DNA of 64,000 bases from Burkholderiaceae bacterium. Its GTDB lineage: Bacteria; Pseudomonadota; Gammaproteobacteria; Burkholderiales; Burkholderiaceae_E. Where the stretch lies: positions 1 to 64,000 of the forward strand of contig JAJPES010000057.1 of NCBI GenBank assembly GCA_021166725.1, given 5' to 3'. The position numbers were made by a program, and so were the translations under genes. How positions within the stretch are numbered: position 1 is the stretch's first letter; every line of letters begins with the position of its first letter. Shown here in pieces: positions 17,446 through 27,713 of this stretch. Under the pieces are notes generated by a model. It was not told the DNA's origin, did no database searches, and saw nothing but the letters and a program-made list of their open reading frames with translations.

Positions 17446-17994
17446 TCAGTGACGATGCCCGCGGCCGCGATCGCCGCGATGTCCGTGGTGGCCGCGGTCG
17501 TGCGACCAGCCACCGTACGAAGGACGATACACCACGCGCGGCGGCACCTGGTAAACGACCCTGGGCGCACGATAGACGACCGCGGGAGGCGCATAGACGA
17601 CCGGCGGCGCTCCGTAGTACACGGGCGGCGGCGGCGCGTAGTACACCGGCGGCGACGGCACGTACACCGGCGGCGGATATCCGACCCCGACCCCGACACC
17701 GACCGACGTACTGTAGCCACCGTAGCCGTAGCCGTGCCGTGCGCTCTGCGCCGCCGCGGCGCCGGCCGCCGCGCCGATCGCGCCTCCGATCACCGCGCCG
17801 TCGCGTCCGCCGATCGACTGTCCGATCATCGCGCCGGCGCCACCACCGATGATCGCGCCGACCACCGGTTGCGACGCATGCGCGCCCGGCGCCAACACCA
17901 CCGCCGCCGCAACGACCAGCGCCGATGCCGCCATCCATCGCACGACCGTGGGCGACACGCGTGGTGCCATCCTCGTGCCTTGCGTTCCGTTCAT
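17446..17994 (-). CDS. Exported glycine-zipper protein with Pro/Tyr-rich repeats
   Basis: The 182-residue protein has a twin-arginine-free signal-like segment (about 18-40, ending AHA). A glycine-zipper follows (VVGAIIGGGAGAMIGQSIGG then DGAVIGGAIGAAAGAAAA). After that come degenerate Pro-Pro-Val-Tyr repeats and a Gly/His/Arg tail (RGHHGHRGDRGRGHRH). Such proteins are usually anchored in or associated with the envelope; function is unknown. The ATG at 17994 has GGAG 7 bases upstream; a longer frame starting at 18198 lacks signal features. Confidence 0.8.
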   Translation of the reverse strand: MNGTQGTRMAPRVSPTVVRWMAASALVVAAAVVLAPGAHASQPVVGAIIGGGAGAMIGQSIGGRDGAVIGGAIGAAAGAAAAQSARHGYGYGGYSTSVGVGVGVGYPPPVYVPSPPVYYAPPPPVYYGAPPVVYAPPAVVYRAPRVVYQVPPRVVYRPSYGGWSHDRGHHGHRGDRGRGHRH

Positions 17995-18224
17995 GTCGAC
18001 TCCTTGGTTCGCGTCCGGCGCATTCGCCCGACCTTCGATCCGAGCGTAATCCCGCATCGGCCCGGCGGCCAGCCCCCATCCTGCAAAAGGCGTAACAGGA
18101 TGTAAGGGAGATCCCGGCCACGAAGCACGGCAGCGTGACCCTCGCGCACTTTTGCCCTTAGCATCGTTCGTACCGCGCGCCGAACGCGCGGCGCTCACGG
18201 AGAAACGACGGAAGCTCGCTCACC
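17995..18224. promoter_or_regulatory. Divergent intergenic region
   Basis: About 230 bp separate the divergent glycine-zipper and AsmA genes. Promoters for both must lie here, but I cannot assign specific -10/-35 boxes. No RNA gene is apparent. Confidence 0.3.
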
Positions 18225-20381
18225 ATGCGCCTGCGCACAGTATGGATCGGACTGGCCATCGTGGTCGCGCTCGTCGCGCTCGCGCTCGTCGTCTTCGTCG
18301 CAACCTTCGACGCGAACCGCTACAAGCCGACGATCGTCTCCCTCGTCGAGCAGTACACGGGGCGCAAGCTCGACATCCAAGGAGAGCTGTCGCTGTCGAT
18401 CCTGCCCGACATCGCGCTGTCGATGGGCAAGGCCACGCTCTCGGGTCCGCAAGGCGAGGGCCGCTTCGCCAGCATCGACTCGGCGAAGATCGGCGTGGCG
18501 CTGTGGCCGCTGCTCTCGCGCGAAGTCCGCGTGCAGCGCGTTGCGCTCGACGCATTGAGCGTAAACGCGGTCCGCCACAAGGACGGCAGCACCAATTTCG
18601 ACGACCTGCTCGCGCGCCTGAAGTCGCAGCAGCCGCAATCCGGCGCCGCGCCGCAGGGCCCCGCGTCGGCGGGCGAAGCCGCCTCCGCCGCAGCGACGAC
18701 GGTCACCGTGGCCGAGGTAGCGCTGCGCAACGCCGCGCTCGACTGGCGCGACGAGGGCAGCGGCGACGAATGGCGATTGCACAACTTCGATCTCACTGCC
18801 GACCGGATCGGCAGCGGCGAACCGGGCACGCTGAAAGCGAGCGGACGTCTCGCCGTGAAGAAGGCCGGAATCGATACGCAGCTCAACGTGGCAAGCGCCT
18901 ACCGCGCCGACTTCGCCACCGGCAACGTCTCGCTATCCGATGTGAAGCTGGATGTGACCACCGAAGACGGCGTCACCGCGCATCTCGAAGCGCCCGCACT
19001 GACGATCGCCGGAGGCTCGATCGAAGGCAAGCCGATCGCGCTGCAATTGCAGATGCAACGCGACGGGACGAAGCTGGACGCATCGCTCTCGACGCAAGTC
19101 TCGGCCCCGGCCAACCAGCCGATCGCGCTGCGCGACATCCGCGCCAACCTGAGCGCCTCCGGCGGCGGCCTTCCGGCCGACGGCATCCAGGCCTCGCTCG
19201 GCGGCAACGGGATGATCGACCTGCAACGCAAGACCGCGGCGCTGAATCTGCAGGGCCGCGTCGAAGACTCCCCGATTCAGGCGCGCTTCACCGCGCCGAG
19301 CCTTTCGCCGCTGTCGCTGCAGTTCGACGTGCAGGCCGACAAGCTCGACGTCGATCGCCTGCGCGGCGCGCCCGCGCCCGGGAAGAAGGCGAACGGCGAG
19401 AAAGCGAACGGCGTCGCATCGCCCGGCCCCGCCGGGACAGCGACGAAGAGCGCCGCGGCGAACGGCGCACCGATCCCCGTTCCGCCGATCGCCAACATCG
19501 ACACGACCGGCTCGGTGCGCGTCGGCACGCTGCGCGCCGCCGGCGTGGAACTGCGAAATCTCGCGACGACGCTGCGCTCGGGCAACGGACGGATCGACAT
19601 CACGCGGCTGGCCGCCGCGCTGTATGGCGGAACGATCAACGGCAGCGCTTCGCTCGCCACCAGTGGGCGAACCGCGCTGAAGATGCAGATGAACGGCATC
19701 GACGTGGGACGCGCACTGCGCGATTTCACGCAGCGCGAGATTCTCGAGGGCCGCGGCAACCTGTCGATCGACGTCACCGGCACCGGCAAGACCGTGCCGG
19801 CGCTCGAACGCTCGCTCGGAGGCAGCGCGCGCATCGCGTTGCGCGATGGAGCGATCCTCGGCATCGATCTGAACGAGGTGGTGCAGAAAGTCGAAAGCGC
19901 GATCGCTGCCGTGCGCGGCGGAGCCGGCCAGGCGGTCGAGAGCCGCACCGGCGGCGGCGGGAAAACCGGCTTCTCGTCGCTCGACGCCAGCTTCGCGATC
20001 CGCAACGGCGTGGCGCACAACGACGACCTTGACCTGCGCTCGCCGTTGCTGCGCGTCGGCGGTAACGGCAGCATCGACATCCCCGACCAGACGATCGACT
20101 ACCTGGTGAAAGTGTCGCTGGTCGATACGCTGGCAGGACAGGGCGGCGCCGCTCGCTCGGCGCTGCGCGGCGTCACGATCCCCGTTCGCGTCTCGGGCCC
20201 GCTGGCATCGCTGTCGTATCGCGTCGAGCTCGAGAGCCTCGCCCGCGATGCGTTGAAGAAGGAAGTGACGAAGCAGCTCGAGGAGCGCCTGCTCGGCAAG
20301 GGCGCCTCGGGCGACGGCAAGTCGGGAGAATCGGCGAAGCCGAGCCCGCGCGACCTGTTGCGCGGGCTCATCGGCCGCTGA
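18225..20381 (+). CDS. AsmA-family protein
   Basis: The 718-residue protein begins with one membrane segment ([20 protein letters not shown]) followed by the AsmA start signature [20 protein letters not shown]. It contains an AsmA_2-type C-terminal region ([40 protein letters not shown]). AsmA-like proteins are inner-membrane-anchored, span the periplasm and are implicated in lipid transport and outer-membrane assembly. A Lys/Asn/Gly-rich stretch (about 380-425) is probably a disordered linker. Confidence 0.92.
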   Translation: MRLRTVWIGLAIVVALVALALVVFVATFDANRYKPTIVSLVEQYTGRKLDIQGELSLSILPDIALSMGKATLSGPQGEGRFASIDSAKIGVALWPLLSREVRVQRVALDALSVNAVRHKDGSTNFDDLLARLKSQQPQSGAAPQGPASAGEAASAAATTVTVAEVALRNAALDWRDEGSGDEWRLHNFDLTADRIGSGEPGTLKASGRLAVKKAGIDTQLNVASAYRADFATGNVSLSDVKLDVTTEDGVTAHLEAPALTIAGGSIEGKPIALQLQMQRDGTKLDASLSTQVSAPANQPIALRDIRANLSASGGGLPADGIQASLGGNGMIDLQRKTAALNLQGRVEDSPIQARFTAPSLSPLSLQFDVQADKLDVDRLRGAPAPGKKANGEKANGVASPGPAGTATKSAAANGAPIPVPPIANIDTTGSVRVGTLRAAGVELRNLATTLRSGNGRIDITRLAAALYGGTINGSASLATSGRTALKMQMNGIDVGRALRDFTQREILEGRGNLSIDVTGTGKTVPALERSLGGSARIALRDGAILGIDLNEVVQKVESAIAAVRGGAGQAVESRTGGGGKTGFSSLDASFAIRNGVAHNDDLDLRSPLLRVGGNGSIDIPDQTIDYLVKVSLVDTLAGQGGAARSALRGVTIPVRVSGPLASLSYRVELESLARDALKKEVTKQLEERLLGKGASGDGKSGESAKPSPRDLLRGLIGR

Positions 20382-20523
20382 CCGGGGCAGTCGCCGACCT
20401 CGCGGCGAGCCGATATCGAATTTCCGTATCATTGCGCCGATGTGCGCAATGCGTGTCCTGCGCGATGCGCCCCTCCTCTTTTCTGCTACCAACCGAATGA
20501 ATTCCCCGCTGGCTCTCGACCCG

Positions 20524-21051
20524 ATGCGCTTCAGAAAGAAGTCGAGCTACGCCTACGAAGAGCTGATCGATTGCGGGCACGGCCGGCTGTTCGGACCGGG
20601 CAACGCCCGGCTGCCGCTGCCGCCGATGCTGATGTTCGACCGCATCACCGCAATCTCCTCCACCGGCGGCGCCTTCGACAAGGGCTTCCTCACGGCCGAG
20701 TTCGACATCCGTCCCGATCTGTGGTTCTTTGCCTGCCACTTCGAGAGCGACCCGGTCATGCCCGGCTGCCTCGGCCTCGACTCGCTGTGGCAGATGCTCG
20801 GCTTCTTCCTCGGCTGGACCGGCGCTCCCGGCTCCGGCCGCGCGCTCGGCCTGGCGCAGCTGAAGTTCACCGGACAGATCCTGCCCGAGACGAAGCGCGT
20901 CGATTACCGCATCGACATCAAGCGGGTGATCAACCGTCGCCTGGTCCTCGGCGTGGCCGACGGCGAAGTGCGCGCCGACGGCGAGCGCATCTACCACGCC
21001 ACCGACCTGCAGGTGGGTCTTTTCGAAAACCCCAACTCGATCCGCGCATGA
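20524..21051 (+). CDS. fabA: FabA, 3-hydroxydecanoyl-ACP dehydratase/isomerase
   Basis: The 175-residue enzyme has the active-site histidine in [17 protein letters not shown], with the catalytic aspartate in the same block, and [14 protein letters not shown]. It dehydrates 3-hydroxydecanoyl-ACP and isomerises trans-2 to cis-3-decenoyl-ACP, the branch to unsaturated fatty acids. The ATG at 20524 gives the family length; in-frame ATGs at 20497 and upstream are alternatives. The stop overlaps the fabB start (ATGA). Confidence 0.95.
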   Translation: MRFRKKSSYAYEELIDCGHGRLFGPGNARLPLPPMLMFDRITAISSTGGAFDKGFLTAEFDIRPDLWFFACHFESDPVMPGCLGLDSLWQMLGFFLGWTGAPGSGRALGLAQLKFTGQILPETKRVDYRIDIKRVINRRLVLGVADGEVRADGERIYHATDLQVGLFENPNSIRA

Positions 21052-22283
21052 ACGCCCTGCGTCGCGTCGTCGTCACCGGAATGGGCATCGTCTCGTGCAT
21101 CGGCACGAGCGTCGAGCAGGTGCTCGCGTCGCTGCGCGAGGGCCGCTCGGGCATCTCCTTCGTCCCCGAATACGCCGAACTGGGCTTTCGCAGCCAGGTC
21201 GCCGGCCGGCCCGACATCGATCTCGAAACGGCGATCGAACGCAAGCTGCGCCGCTTCATGGGCGACGGCGCGGCCTACCTTCACCTGTCGATGCAGCAGG
21301 CGATCGCCGACGCCGGCCTGGCCGACGACGAGATCTCGAACGAACGCACCGGCATCGTCGTCGGTTCGGGCGGCCCGTCCACGCGCAACCAGGTCGAAGC
21401 GGCGCAGACGTGCAGGGAGCGCGGACCGAAGCGGGTCGGCCCGTACATGGTGCCGCGCTGCATGTCGTCGACCACGTCGGCCACCGCAGCAACCAACTTC
21501 CGCATCCACGGCGTGAACTACACGATCTCGTCGGCCTGCTCCACGTCGGCGCACTGCATCGGCAACGCCGCCGAACTGATCCAGTGGGGCAAGCAGGACG
21601 TCATGTTCGCCGGCGGCGCCGAGGAACTCGACTGGACGCTGTCGGTGCTGTTCGACGCGATGGGCGCGATGTCATCGAAGTACAACGACCGCCCGCACGC
21701 AGCTTCGCGCCCCTACGACGCGAACCGCGACGGCTTCGTCATTGCCGGCGGCGGCGGCGTGGTCGTGCTCGAGGAACTCGGCCACGCCCTGGCGCGTGGC
21801 GCGAAAATCTACGGCGAGATCGTCGGCTACGGCGCGACCTCCGACGGGTTCGACATGGTCGCGCCGAGCGGCGAAGGCGCGGTGCGCTGCATGCGCCAGG
21901 CGCTCGCCACCGTGAAGACGCCGGTCAGCTACATCAACACGCACGGAACGAGCACGCCGGTGGGCGACATCACCGAACTGGATGCGATCCGCACCGTGTT
22001 CGACGAGCGCGGGCAGGCGCTGCCGCACCTGTCGTCGACGAAATCGATGACCGGCCATTCGCTCGGCGCCACCGGCGTGCAGGAGACGATCTACAGCCTG
22101 CTGATGCTGCAGCACGACTTCGTCGCGCCGAGCATCAACATCGAGACGCTCGACTCCGGCGCCGAAGGCATGCCGATCGCGCGCAAGCGCATCGACGACG
22201 TGCATCACGAGACGATCCTGTCGAACAGCTTCGGCTTCGGCGGAACGAACTGCACGCTGGCGCTGGCGCGCTACCACGGCTGA
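21048..22283 (+). CDS. fabB: FabB, beta-ketoacyl-ACP synthase I
   Basis: The 411-residue condensing enzyme has the nucleophile cysteine in [15 protein letters not shown] and the two catalytic histidines in [11 protein letters not shown] and [11 protein letters not shown], followed by FGFGGTN. It elongates cis-3-decenoyl-ACP and partners FabA in unsaturated fatty acid synthesis. The ATG at 21048 overlaps the fabA stop, so the two are translationally coupled. Confidence 0.96.
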   Translation: MNALRRVVVTGMGIVSCIGTSVEQVLASLREGRSGISFVPEYAELGFRSQVAGRPDIDLETAIERKLRRFMGDGAAYLHLSMQQAIADAGLADDEISNERTGIVVGSGGPSTRNQVEAAQTCRERGPKRVGPYMVPRCMSSTTSATAATNFRIHGVNYTISSACSTSAHCIGNAAELIQWGKQDVMFAGGAEELDWTLSVLFDAMGAMSSKYNDRPHAASRPYDANRDGFVIAGGGGVVVLEELGHALARGAKIYGEIVGYGATSDGFDMVAPSGEGAVRCMRQALATVKTPVSYINTHGTSTPVGDITELDAIRTVFDERGQALPHLSSTKSMTGHSLGATGVQETIYSLLMLQHDFVAPSINIETLDSGAEGMPIARKRIDDVHHETILSNSFGFGGTNCTLALARYHG

Positions 22284-22364
22284 AAGGCCGTTACGCCGGG
22301 CCGCAACGCGCGCTCCCGTGCTTTCGGCCTGACGGGTTGAGCATCGCGGCAGTCCGCGCTACAC

Positions 22365-22388
22365 TTTAATGACTCATCGGTCATTAAA
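22365..22388. promoter_or_regulatory. Palindromic operator of the TetR regulator
   Basis: The perfect inverted repeat TTTAATGAC-N6-GTCATTAAA ends 3 bases before the ATG of the TetR-family gene. Its size and position fit a TetR-dimer operator for autorepression. Confidence 0.7.
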
Positions 22389-22391
22389 GAG

Positions 22392-23063
22392 ATGCCGTCC
22401 GCCCGAAGCTCGCCCGCGTCCGCGCAGCAGTTCCCTGCCGAACGCCGCTGGGCACGTCGCAAGGACGCGCGCCCGGGCGAACTGCTCGACGCGGCGCTCG
22501 ACCTGTTCGTGGACCGCGGCTTCGCCGCCACGCGGCTGGAAGACGTCGCGCGCCACGCCGGCGTCAGCAAGGGCACGCTCTACCTGTACTACGCCAACAA
22601 GCAGGAGCTGCTCGAGGCAGTGGTGCGCGCGAACCTGATTCCGCTGATCGACGCCTTTGCCGGCGAAATCCGCGCCTCGGGAGCGCCCTGCGCCGAGCAA
22701 CTGCGGCTTTTCTTCGCGAAATGGTGGGATACGGTGGGCGCCACCCGCTACGCCGGCATCGCCAAGCTCGTGGTCGCCGAATCGGGCAACTTCCCCGAAC
22801 TCGCGCGCTTCTTCCAGCAGGAAGTGATCCTGCCGGTGATGGGCGTGCTCGGCTCGATCGTGCGCCGTGGCATCGCGCTCGGCGAGTTCCGCGAAGTCGA
22901 CGTCGAGGCGTCGGTGCCGCTGTGGATGTCGCCGCTGGTGCTGCGCGCGATCTGGGAACACTCGATCACGCCGTGCTGCCCGCCCGACTTCGATATCCCG
23001 ATCGAGCGCTTCCTGCAAACGCATCTGTCCTACGTGCTGCGCACGCTGTCGCGCGAACCCTGA
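22392..23063 (+). CDS. TetR/AcrR-family transcriptional repressor
   Basis: The 223-residue protein has a TetR helix-turn-helix at about 33-78 (FAATRLEDVARHAGVSKGTL, YLYYANKQELLEA) and a variable ligand-binding C-terminus. The ATG at 22392 follows the palindromic operator by 3 bases. It lies after fabAB, which suggests but does not prove a role in fatty-acid regulation; the ligand is unknown. Confidence 0.9.
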   Translation: MPSARSSPASAQQFPAERRWARRKDARPGELLDAALDLFVDRGFAATRLEDVARHAGVSKGTLYLYYANKQELLEAVVRANLIPLIDAFAGEIRASGAPCAEQLRLFFAKWWDTVGATRYAGIAKLVVAESGNFPELARFFQQEVILPVMGVLGSIVRRGIALGEFREVDVEASVPLWMSPLVLRAIWEHSITPCCPPDFDIPIERFLQTHLSYVLRTLSREP

Positions 23064-23104
23064 TTGCTAGAATGCCGCCACTTTCCCTCTCCCCCGCTCC
23101 CCTC

Positions 23105-23770
23105 ATGGACTTCGAACGCGCCCGTTTCAACATGGTCGAGCAGCAGATCCGTCCGTGGGACGTGCTCGACCCCGATGTGCTCGAGACGCTGTTCGCCGTT
23201 CACCGCGAGGATTTCGTGCCGCCCGCTTACCGCGCGCTGGCGTTCAGCGACCTCGAACTGCCGCTGACGGTCGACGGCGTCGCCACCGGCGAGACGATGC
23301 TCGCGCCGAAGCTCGAGGCACGCATGCTGCAGGCGGTGCTGCCCGAGCGCGTGCATTCGGTGCTCGAGATCGGCACCGGATCCGGACACATGGCCGCGCT
23401 GCTCGCGCAGTTCGCCCGTCATGTCGTCAGTTGCGAGCTGCGCGAAGACCTGTGCCGCTTCGCTCGGTCGAACCTGTCGAAGGCGGGCATCGGCAACGTG
23501 AGCGTCGAGCATCGCAACGGCCTCGACATGGCCGCGGAGGGCGGCTTCGACGTCATCGTGCTCTCGGGCTCGGTGCAGTTCGTCCCCGATGCGCTGATGC
23601 AGCGACTGAACCGCGATGGCCGCCTCATCGCGATCGTCGGCGAGCCGCCGGTAATGAGCGCGCAGCGCGTCCTGCGCACCGGCGATCGGGAATTCCACAG
23701 CGAGAAGCTGTTCGAGACCGCGGCACCGCCGCTGCGCGAGTTCCCGCAGCGCGATCGCTTTCGCTTCTGA
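23105..23770 (+). CDS. pcm: Protein-L-isoaspartate O-methyltransferase family protein
   Basis: The 221-residue protein has the PCMT fold: MVEQQIRPWDVLDPDVLE, the SAM loop VLEIGTGSGHMAALLAQ and the late VGEPPVMSAQRV. It is the short betaproteobacterial form found just before a rhodanese gene and tolC. Enzymes of the family methylate isoaspartyl residues for protein repair, but several short versions may have lost that specificity. The ATG at 23105 gives the conserved start. Confidence 0.88.
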   Translation: MDFERARFNMVEQQIRPWDVLDPDVLETLFAVHREDFVPPAYRALAFSDLELPLTVDGVATGETMLAPKLEARMLQAVLPERVHSVLEIGTGSGHMAALLAQFARHVVSCELREDLCRFARSNLSKAGIGNVSVEHRNGLDMAAEGGFDVIVLSGSVQFVPDALMQRLNRDGRLIAIVGEPPVMSAQRVLRTGDREFHSEKLFETAAPPLREFPQRDRFRF

Positions 23771-23797
23771 TGCGGCGCGCAGCGCTCGTCGAGCAGC

Positions 23798-24112
23798 ATG
23801 CAGCAGGTCGCGCCGCGTTCGCTCGCTTCCTGGCTTCGCGACGAGCCGCTGGTGCTGCTCGACGTGCGCGAAGCCTGGGAAGTGGCGACGAGCCCCTTCC
23901 CCGGCGCGCTGCACGTGCCGATGCGCGAGATTCCGTCGCGCATCGGAGAGCTCCCGCAGCAGCGCACCATCGTCTGCATCTGTCATCACGGGGCGCGCAG
24001 CGCGCAGGTCACGATGTTCCTGCAACAGCGCGGCTTCGAGCGCGTCTACAACCTGTCGGGAGGCATCGATGCCTGGGCGCGGGAAGTCGATTCCACGATC
24101 GTTCGCTACTGA
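23798..24112 (+). CDS. Single-domain rhodanese (sulfurtransferase)
   Basis: The 104-residue protein is one rhodanese domain with LLDVREAWE and the catalytic loop around Cys62 (CICHHGARSAQ). It transfers sulfane sulfur; the physiological acceptor is unknown. The ATG at 23798 follows the pcm stop by 27 bp, and tolC starts 37 bp after its end. Confidence 0.92.
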   Translation: MQQVAPRSLASWLRDEPLVLLDVREAWEVATSPFPGALHVPMREIPSRIGELPQQRTIVCICHHGARSAQVTMFLQQRGFERVYNLSGGIDAWAREVDSTIVRY

Positions 24113-24149
24113 TTCAGGGTCGGGGCGCGTCATCCTCGTGGAGCTGCCG

Positions 24150-25637
24150 ATGAAGCGCAGGCAAGCGGTGAAGGTGCTCGCCAACACGGTCGCGGGCATC
24201 GTGCTCGTGGCCTCCGCGCTGCCCGCCTGCGCATTGGACCTGATGCAGGCCTGGCGCGAGGCGCTGGCCAACGACGCGCAGGTCGCCGCGGCGCGCTCGC
24301 AACTCGACGCAACCCGCGAGCGCGTTCCGCAGGCGCGCTCGCAACTGCTGCCCGCGGTCGGCGCAACGGCCGGCATGAATCGCCTGCGCGTGGATCCGAG
24401 CCGCGGCCCCGACCGCAGTTTCACCTCGGAGGCCTACGCGATCCAGCTATCGGTGCCGCTGCTCAGCCTGCCCGAACAACAGGCATGGGAACAGAGCAAG
24501 CTCGCCGTGGGCATCGCCGAGGCGCAGTACGCGCAGGCGCAGCAGGATCTCATCCTTCGCGTCTCGCGCGCGTACTTCGACCTGCTCGCCGCGCAGGACA
24601 ACCTCGAGACGATCCGCGCGCAGAAGCGCGCGATCGCCGAGCAGCTCGAAGCGGCCAAGCGCAACTTCGAGGTCGGCACCGCGACGATCACCGACCAGCA
24701 GGAAGCACAGGCGCGATTCGACCTTACGGTGGCGCAGGAAATCGCGGCGATCAACGCGCTCGACGTACAGCGTGCGCTTCTCGCGCAACTCATCGGTCAT
24801 CCCGTCGGCGAACTCGACGTCCTGCGCCGCAGCGTGCTGCTGCAACCGCCACAGCCGGCGAGCGAGGCCGCATGGGTCCGCCAGGCCACCGACAGCAACC
24901 TGGCGGTGCAGCAGCAACGGGTGAACGTCGAGATCGCACGTCGCGAGATCGAGCGGCGCCGTTATGCGAAATACCCGACGGTGGACCTGGTCGGCTCGCT
25001 CGCGCGCAACGAGAACGCGGCGCTGAACACGGTAGGCCTGCGCACGAACTCGGCCACCGTCGGCGTGCAGTTGTCGGTACCCTTGTATACGGGCGGCGGC
25101 ATCGAGGCTGGCGTGCGCGAAGCGGCAGCACTGCTCGATCGTTCGCAGTCGGATCTCGAGGCCACGCGCCGGCAGGTCGAACAAGCCACCCGGCAGGCAT
25201 ACCTCGGCGTGAACAGCAGTCTGGCGCAGGTGAGCGCACTCGAAGCGGCCGAGCGCTCGAGCCAGCTCGCGCTCGAATCGAACCTGCTCGGCTACCAGGT
25301 CGGCGTGCGCATCAACATCGACGTGCTCAACGCGCAGCAGCAACTGTTCAGCACGCGGCGCGACCTCGCTCGCGCGCGTTACGACGTCGTCGTCAACGGA
25401 CTGCAGTTGAAGTCCACCGCGGGCACACTCGGAGCAGAAGACGTCGCCGCAGTCGATGCGCTGCTCGCGCCGCCGTCGCCTGGGCAGTCGGAGCGAGGCA
25501 GTGCTTCTTCACCGCTGCCGAGCACGCCGTTGCCGCCGCCTGCGACCTCGTCGCCTGCGACAGACCCGTCGCCTCCGGCGCCCGCGACACCGAAGGCGCC
25601 CGCGCCGGCCCGCCCGCCGAGCCCCGACCGACGCTGA
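24150..25637 (+). CDS. tolC: TolC-family outer-membrane efflux/secretion channel
   Basis: The 495-residue protein has a signal peptide (about 1-29, ending ACA) and two OEP repeats rich in heptad Ala/Gln/Leu helices, including SYKxx-type strands such as LQLKSTAGTLG near 425. It forms the trimeric outer-membrane duct for efflux pumps and type I secretion. About 60 Pro/Ser/Ala-rich residues extend the C-terminus beyond the barrel core. The ATG at 24150 begins the signal peptide; an upstream in-frame start (24069) overlaps the rhodanese gene. Confidence 0.93.
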   Translation: MKRRQAVKVLANTVAGIVLVASALPACALDLMQAWREALANDAQVAAARSQLDATRERVPQARSQLLPAVGATAGMNRLRVDPSRGPDRSFTSEAYAIQLSVPLLSLPEQQAWEQSKLAVGIAEAQYAQAQQDLILRVSRAYFDLLAAQDNLETIRAQKRAIAEQLEAAKRNFEVGTATITDQQEAQARFDLTVAQEIAAINALDVQRALLAQLIGHPVGELDVLRRSVLLQPPQPASEAAWVRQATDSNLAVQQQRVNVEIARREIERRRYAKYPTVDLVGSLARNENAALNTVGLRTNSATVGVQLSVPLYTGGGIEAGVREAAALLDRSQSDLEATRRQVEQATRQAYLGVNSSLAQVSALEAAERSSQLALESNLLGYQVGVRINIDVLNAQQQLFSTRRDLARARYDVVVNGLQLKSTAGTLGAEDVAAVDALLAPPSPGQSERGSASSPLPSTPLPPPATSSPATDPSPPAPATPKAPAPARPPSPDRR

Positions 25638-25709
25638 TCGCTCGACCGCGCCGCCGCAGCCCCCGGCGCGCGCTCGACGCCCCAGGCGCGCGACCGAGCC
25701 ACCTCGCCC

Positions 25710-27023
25710 TCAGCGCTCGGCGCGCAGCAACGGTTCGAGCGCGCTCATCGTCCGGTCGGTAGCGCCGCGATGATGTGCGGCGAACGCGAGCGCGCGATCG
25801 CTCATCGACTGGCGCCGCTCGGCGTCGAGCACGACGTCGAGCGCCTCCTTCACCGCGCGTGCCGCGTCCGGGACGCGAATCGCCGCATCGGCGTCGATCG
25901 CCCGTTCGGCCGCTTCCGCGAAATTGAAGGTGTGCGGGCCGACGATCACCGGGACCCCCGCTGCGCAGGCTTCGATCAGGTTCTGCCCACCATAGGGCAG
26001 CAGCGAACCGCCGATGATCGCGACGTCGGCCAAGGCGTACCAGGCCGGCATCTCGCCCATCGAATCGCCGAGGATCACCTGCGCATCGCAGCGCTGGGCT
26101 TCGGCGATCCGGCTGCGTCGCGCGAAACGCCAGCCCTGCGACTCGATCAGCGTGGCCACCTCGTCGAAACGCTGCGGGTGGCGCGGAACGATGACGAGCA
26201 GCGGCGGAAAGCGGCTGGCAAGCGAAGGGGGCCGCAGCGCCGACGCCCATGCATCGAGCAGCAGCGCCTCCTCGCCGTCGCGCGTGCTCGCTGCGACCAC
26301 GCAGAAGCGCGGAAGGCCGTCGGCGCGCTGGCGCGCCAGCCAGTCGATGCGCCACCGGTGCCCGAGCGCCTCGAGTTTCGGCGCCGCGCCGACGTCGAAT
26401 TTCAGGTTACCGAGCACGCGAGCGTCCGAGCGCCCGAGTTGCGCGAGCCGACCCGCGTCGTCGGCCGATTGCGCCAGCACCAGGTCGAGCGTGGCCAGCG
26501 CCGGCTCGATCAGCGCCGCCCAACGCTGTCCCTTGCGCAGCGACCGCTCCGACAGGCGCCCGTTGACCAGAGCGAGCCGCACGCCCTCCGCGTGCGCGAT
26601 CGCCACCAGGTTCGGCCACAGCTCGGTTTCCATCAGCAGGCCCACCGACGGACGCCACGCGCGGAGGAATCGGCGCACCGCGAACGGATAGTCGTAGGGC
26701 AGGTACGCGCGGTGGATGCGCGGATGCGAGAACAGCGCCGCGCCGGCTTCCCGCCCGGTCGGCGTCATGTGCGTGATCAGCAACTCGTGATGCGGATAGC
26801 GCGCGAGCAGCGCGTCGACCAGCGGCTGTGCGGCGCGCGTCTCACCCACCGACACCGCATGCAGCCAGATCAGCGGCTGCAGGTCACCACGCGGCGCATG
26901 CGCGCCGAAGCGCTCGCCGAGATGATGGCGGTAGCCGGGCTGGCGACGCGAACGCCACAGCAGGTGCACGAACAGCCACGGCATCGCCAGGTACCAGGCG
27001 ATCGTGTAGAGCCATCGTGCCAT
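25710..27023 (-). CDS. waaA: WaaA (KdtA), Kdo transferase
   Basis: The 437-residue protein has an N-terminal membrane anchor (YTIAWYLAMPWLFVHLLW), HAVSVGETRAAQPL, LLMETELWPNL, and the donor-site region GDSMGEMPAWYALADVAIIG with GGQNLIEACAAGVPVI. It adds Kdo from CMP-Kdo to lipid IVA at the inner membrane, the first step of the LPS core. It converges on tolC with a 72-bp gap. Confidence 0.96.
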   Translation of the reverse strand: MARWLYTIAWYLAMPWLFVHLLWRSRRQPGYRHHLGERFGAHAPRGDLQPLIWLHAVSVGETRAAQPLVDALLARYPHHELLITHMTPTGREAGAALFSHPRIHRAYLPYDYPFAVRRFLRAWRPSVGLLMETELWPNLVAIAHAEGVRLALVNGRLSERSLRKGQRWAALIEPALATLDLVLAQSADDAGRLAQLGRSDARVLGNLKFDVGAAPKLEALGHRWRIDWLARQRADGLPRFCVVAASTRDGEEALLLDAWASALRPPSLASRFPPLLVIVPRHPQRFDEVATLIESQGWRFARRSRIAEAQRCDAQVILGDSMGEMPAWYALADVAIIGGSLLPYGGQNLIEACAAGVPVIVGPHTFNFAEAAERAIDADAAIRVPDAARAVKEALDVVLDAERRQSMSDRALAFAAHHRGATDRTMSALEPLLRAER

Positions 27024-27043
27024 GTCGCGCGAGAGCGGCCGCT

Positions 27044-27463
27044 TCAGCTTTCCCGGAACGGATCGACGATCTCGAGGCCGTCGAATTTCCGACCGTTCTG
27101 CAGGTCCTCGGTGTAGAGGATTTCAGCGCCCGATTGCTGGGCGGAGCGAACGATCAGCGCGTCCCGGAACGAAATGCTGCTGCGAACGCTCGTCGCAATC
27201 GCGGCCAGAATCAACTGTGGATCGATCTGAACTACCGAGAGATCCGCCAGGCGTCGGACGACACGCTCTGCTTCCACGACGGCAAGAGGAACGGCGAGCT
27301 TCCGCGTGACAGTGACGAAGAATTCCTGGAGTACCTGGGTGCTCAACGTGGCGCGTCCGGCATCTGCCTCACGCGCGAGAAGCTTGCGCGCCTGCGTCTG
27401 CTTCGTCGGCGCGTCCGCGTCGAACAGATAGACGAGTACGTTCGTATCGAAGAACGTGCGCAT
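27044..27463 (-). CDS. vapC: VapC-family PIN-domain toxin (module 1)
   Basis: The 139-residue PIN protein begins MRTFFDTNVLVYLFDAD with the first acidic metal ligand. It has QEFFVTVTRKL (Glu) and SFRDALIVRSAQQSG (Asp), then EILYTEDLQNG (Asp). PIN toxins are Mg-dependent RNases. Its ATG overlaps the antitoxin stop as TGATG, the usual translational coupling. It lies between waaA and the rhamnose genes. Confidence 0.92.
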   Translation of the reverse strand: MRTFFDTNVLVYLFDADAPTKQTQARKLLAREADAGRATLSTQVLQEFFVTVTRKLAVPLAVVEAERVVRRLADLSVVQIDPQLILAAIATSVRSSISFRDALIVRSAQQSGAEILYTEDLQNGRKFDGLEIVDPFRES

Positions 27464-27696
27464 CAGCTGCGGTCGTACAGTTCGTCGCGGGTCCAACGTC
27501 GGCCGCCACGACGCGATCGGCTCTTCTTCGAAAGGGCGATGAGGTCAGCGGCGGCCGCCGCTTGCGAATCGCGCACGCCGGCGTAGGCTTCGAGGAGTTC
27601 GCGAAGCACCGCGTTCACGGATGAGCCCCGCTCCAGTGCGCGGATGCGCGCCTTCCGGAGCACCTCTTCGTCGACGGTGATCGTGAGATTGCTCAT
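27463..27696 (-). CDS. vapB: VapB-type antitoxin (module 1)
   Basis: The 77-residue protein has a ribbon-helix-helix-like N-terminus (MSNLTITVDEEVLRKARIRA) and a basic, charged tail that would bind the toxin. The ATG at 27696 is chosen because a longer frame upstream lacks conservation. A long palindrome lies 18 bp upstream of the start and probably is its operator. Confidence 0.85.
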   Translation of the reverse strand: MSNLTITVDEEVLRKARIRALERGSSVNAVLRELLEAYAGVRDSQAAAAADLIALSKKSRSRRGGRRWTRDELYDRS

Positions 27697-27713
27697 TCCT
27701 GAAAAACCTCGAC

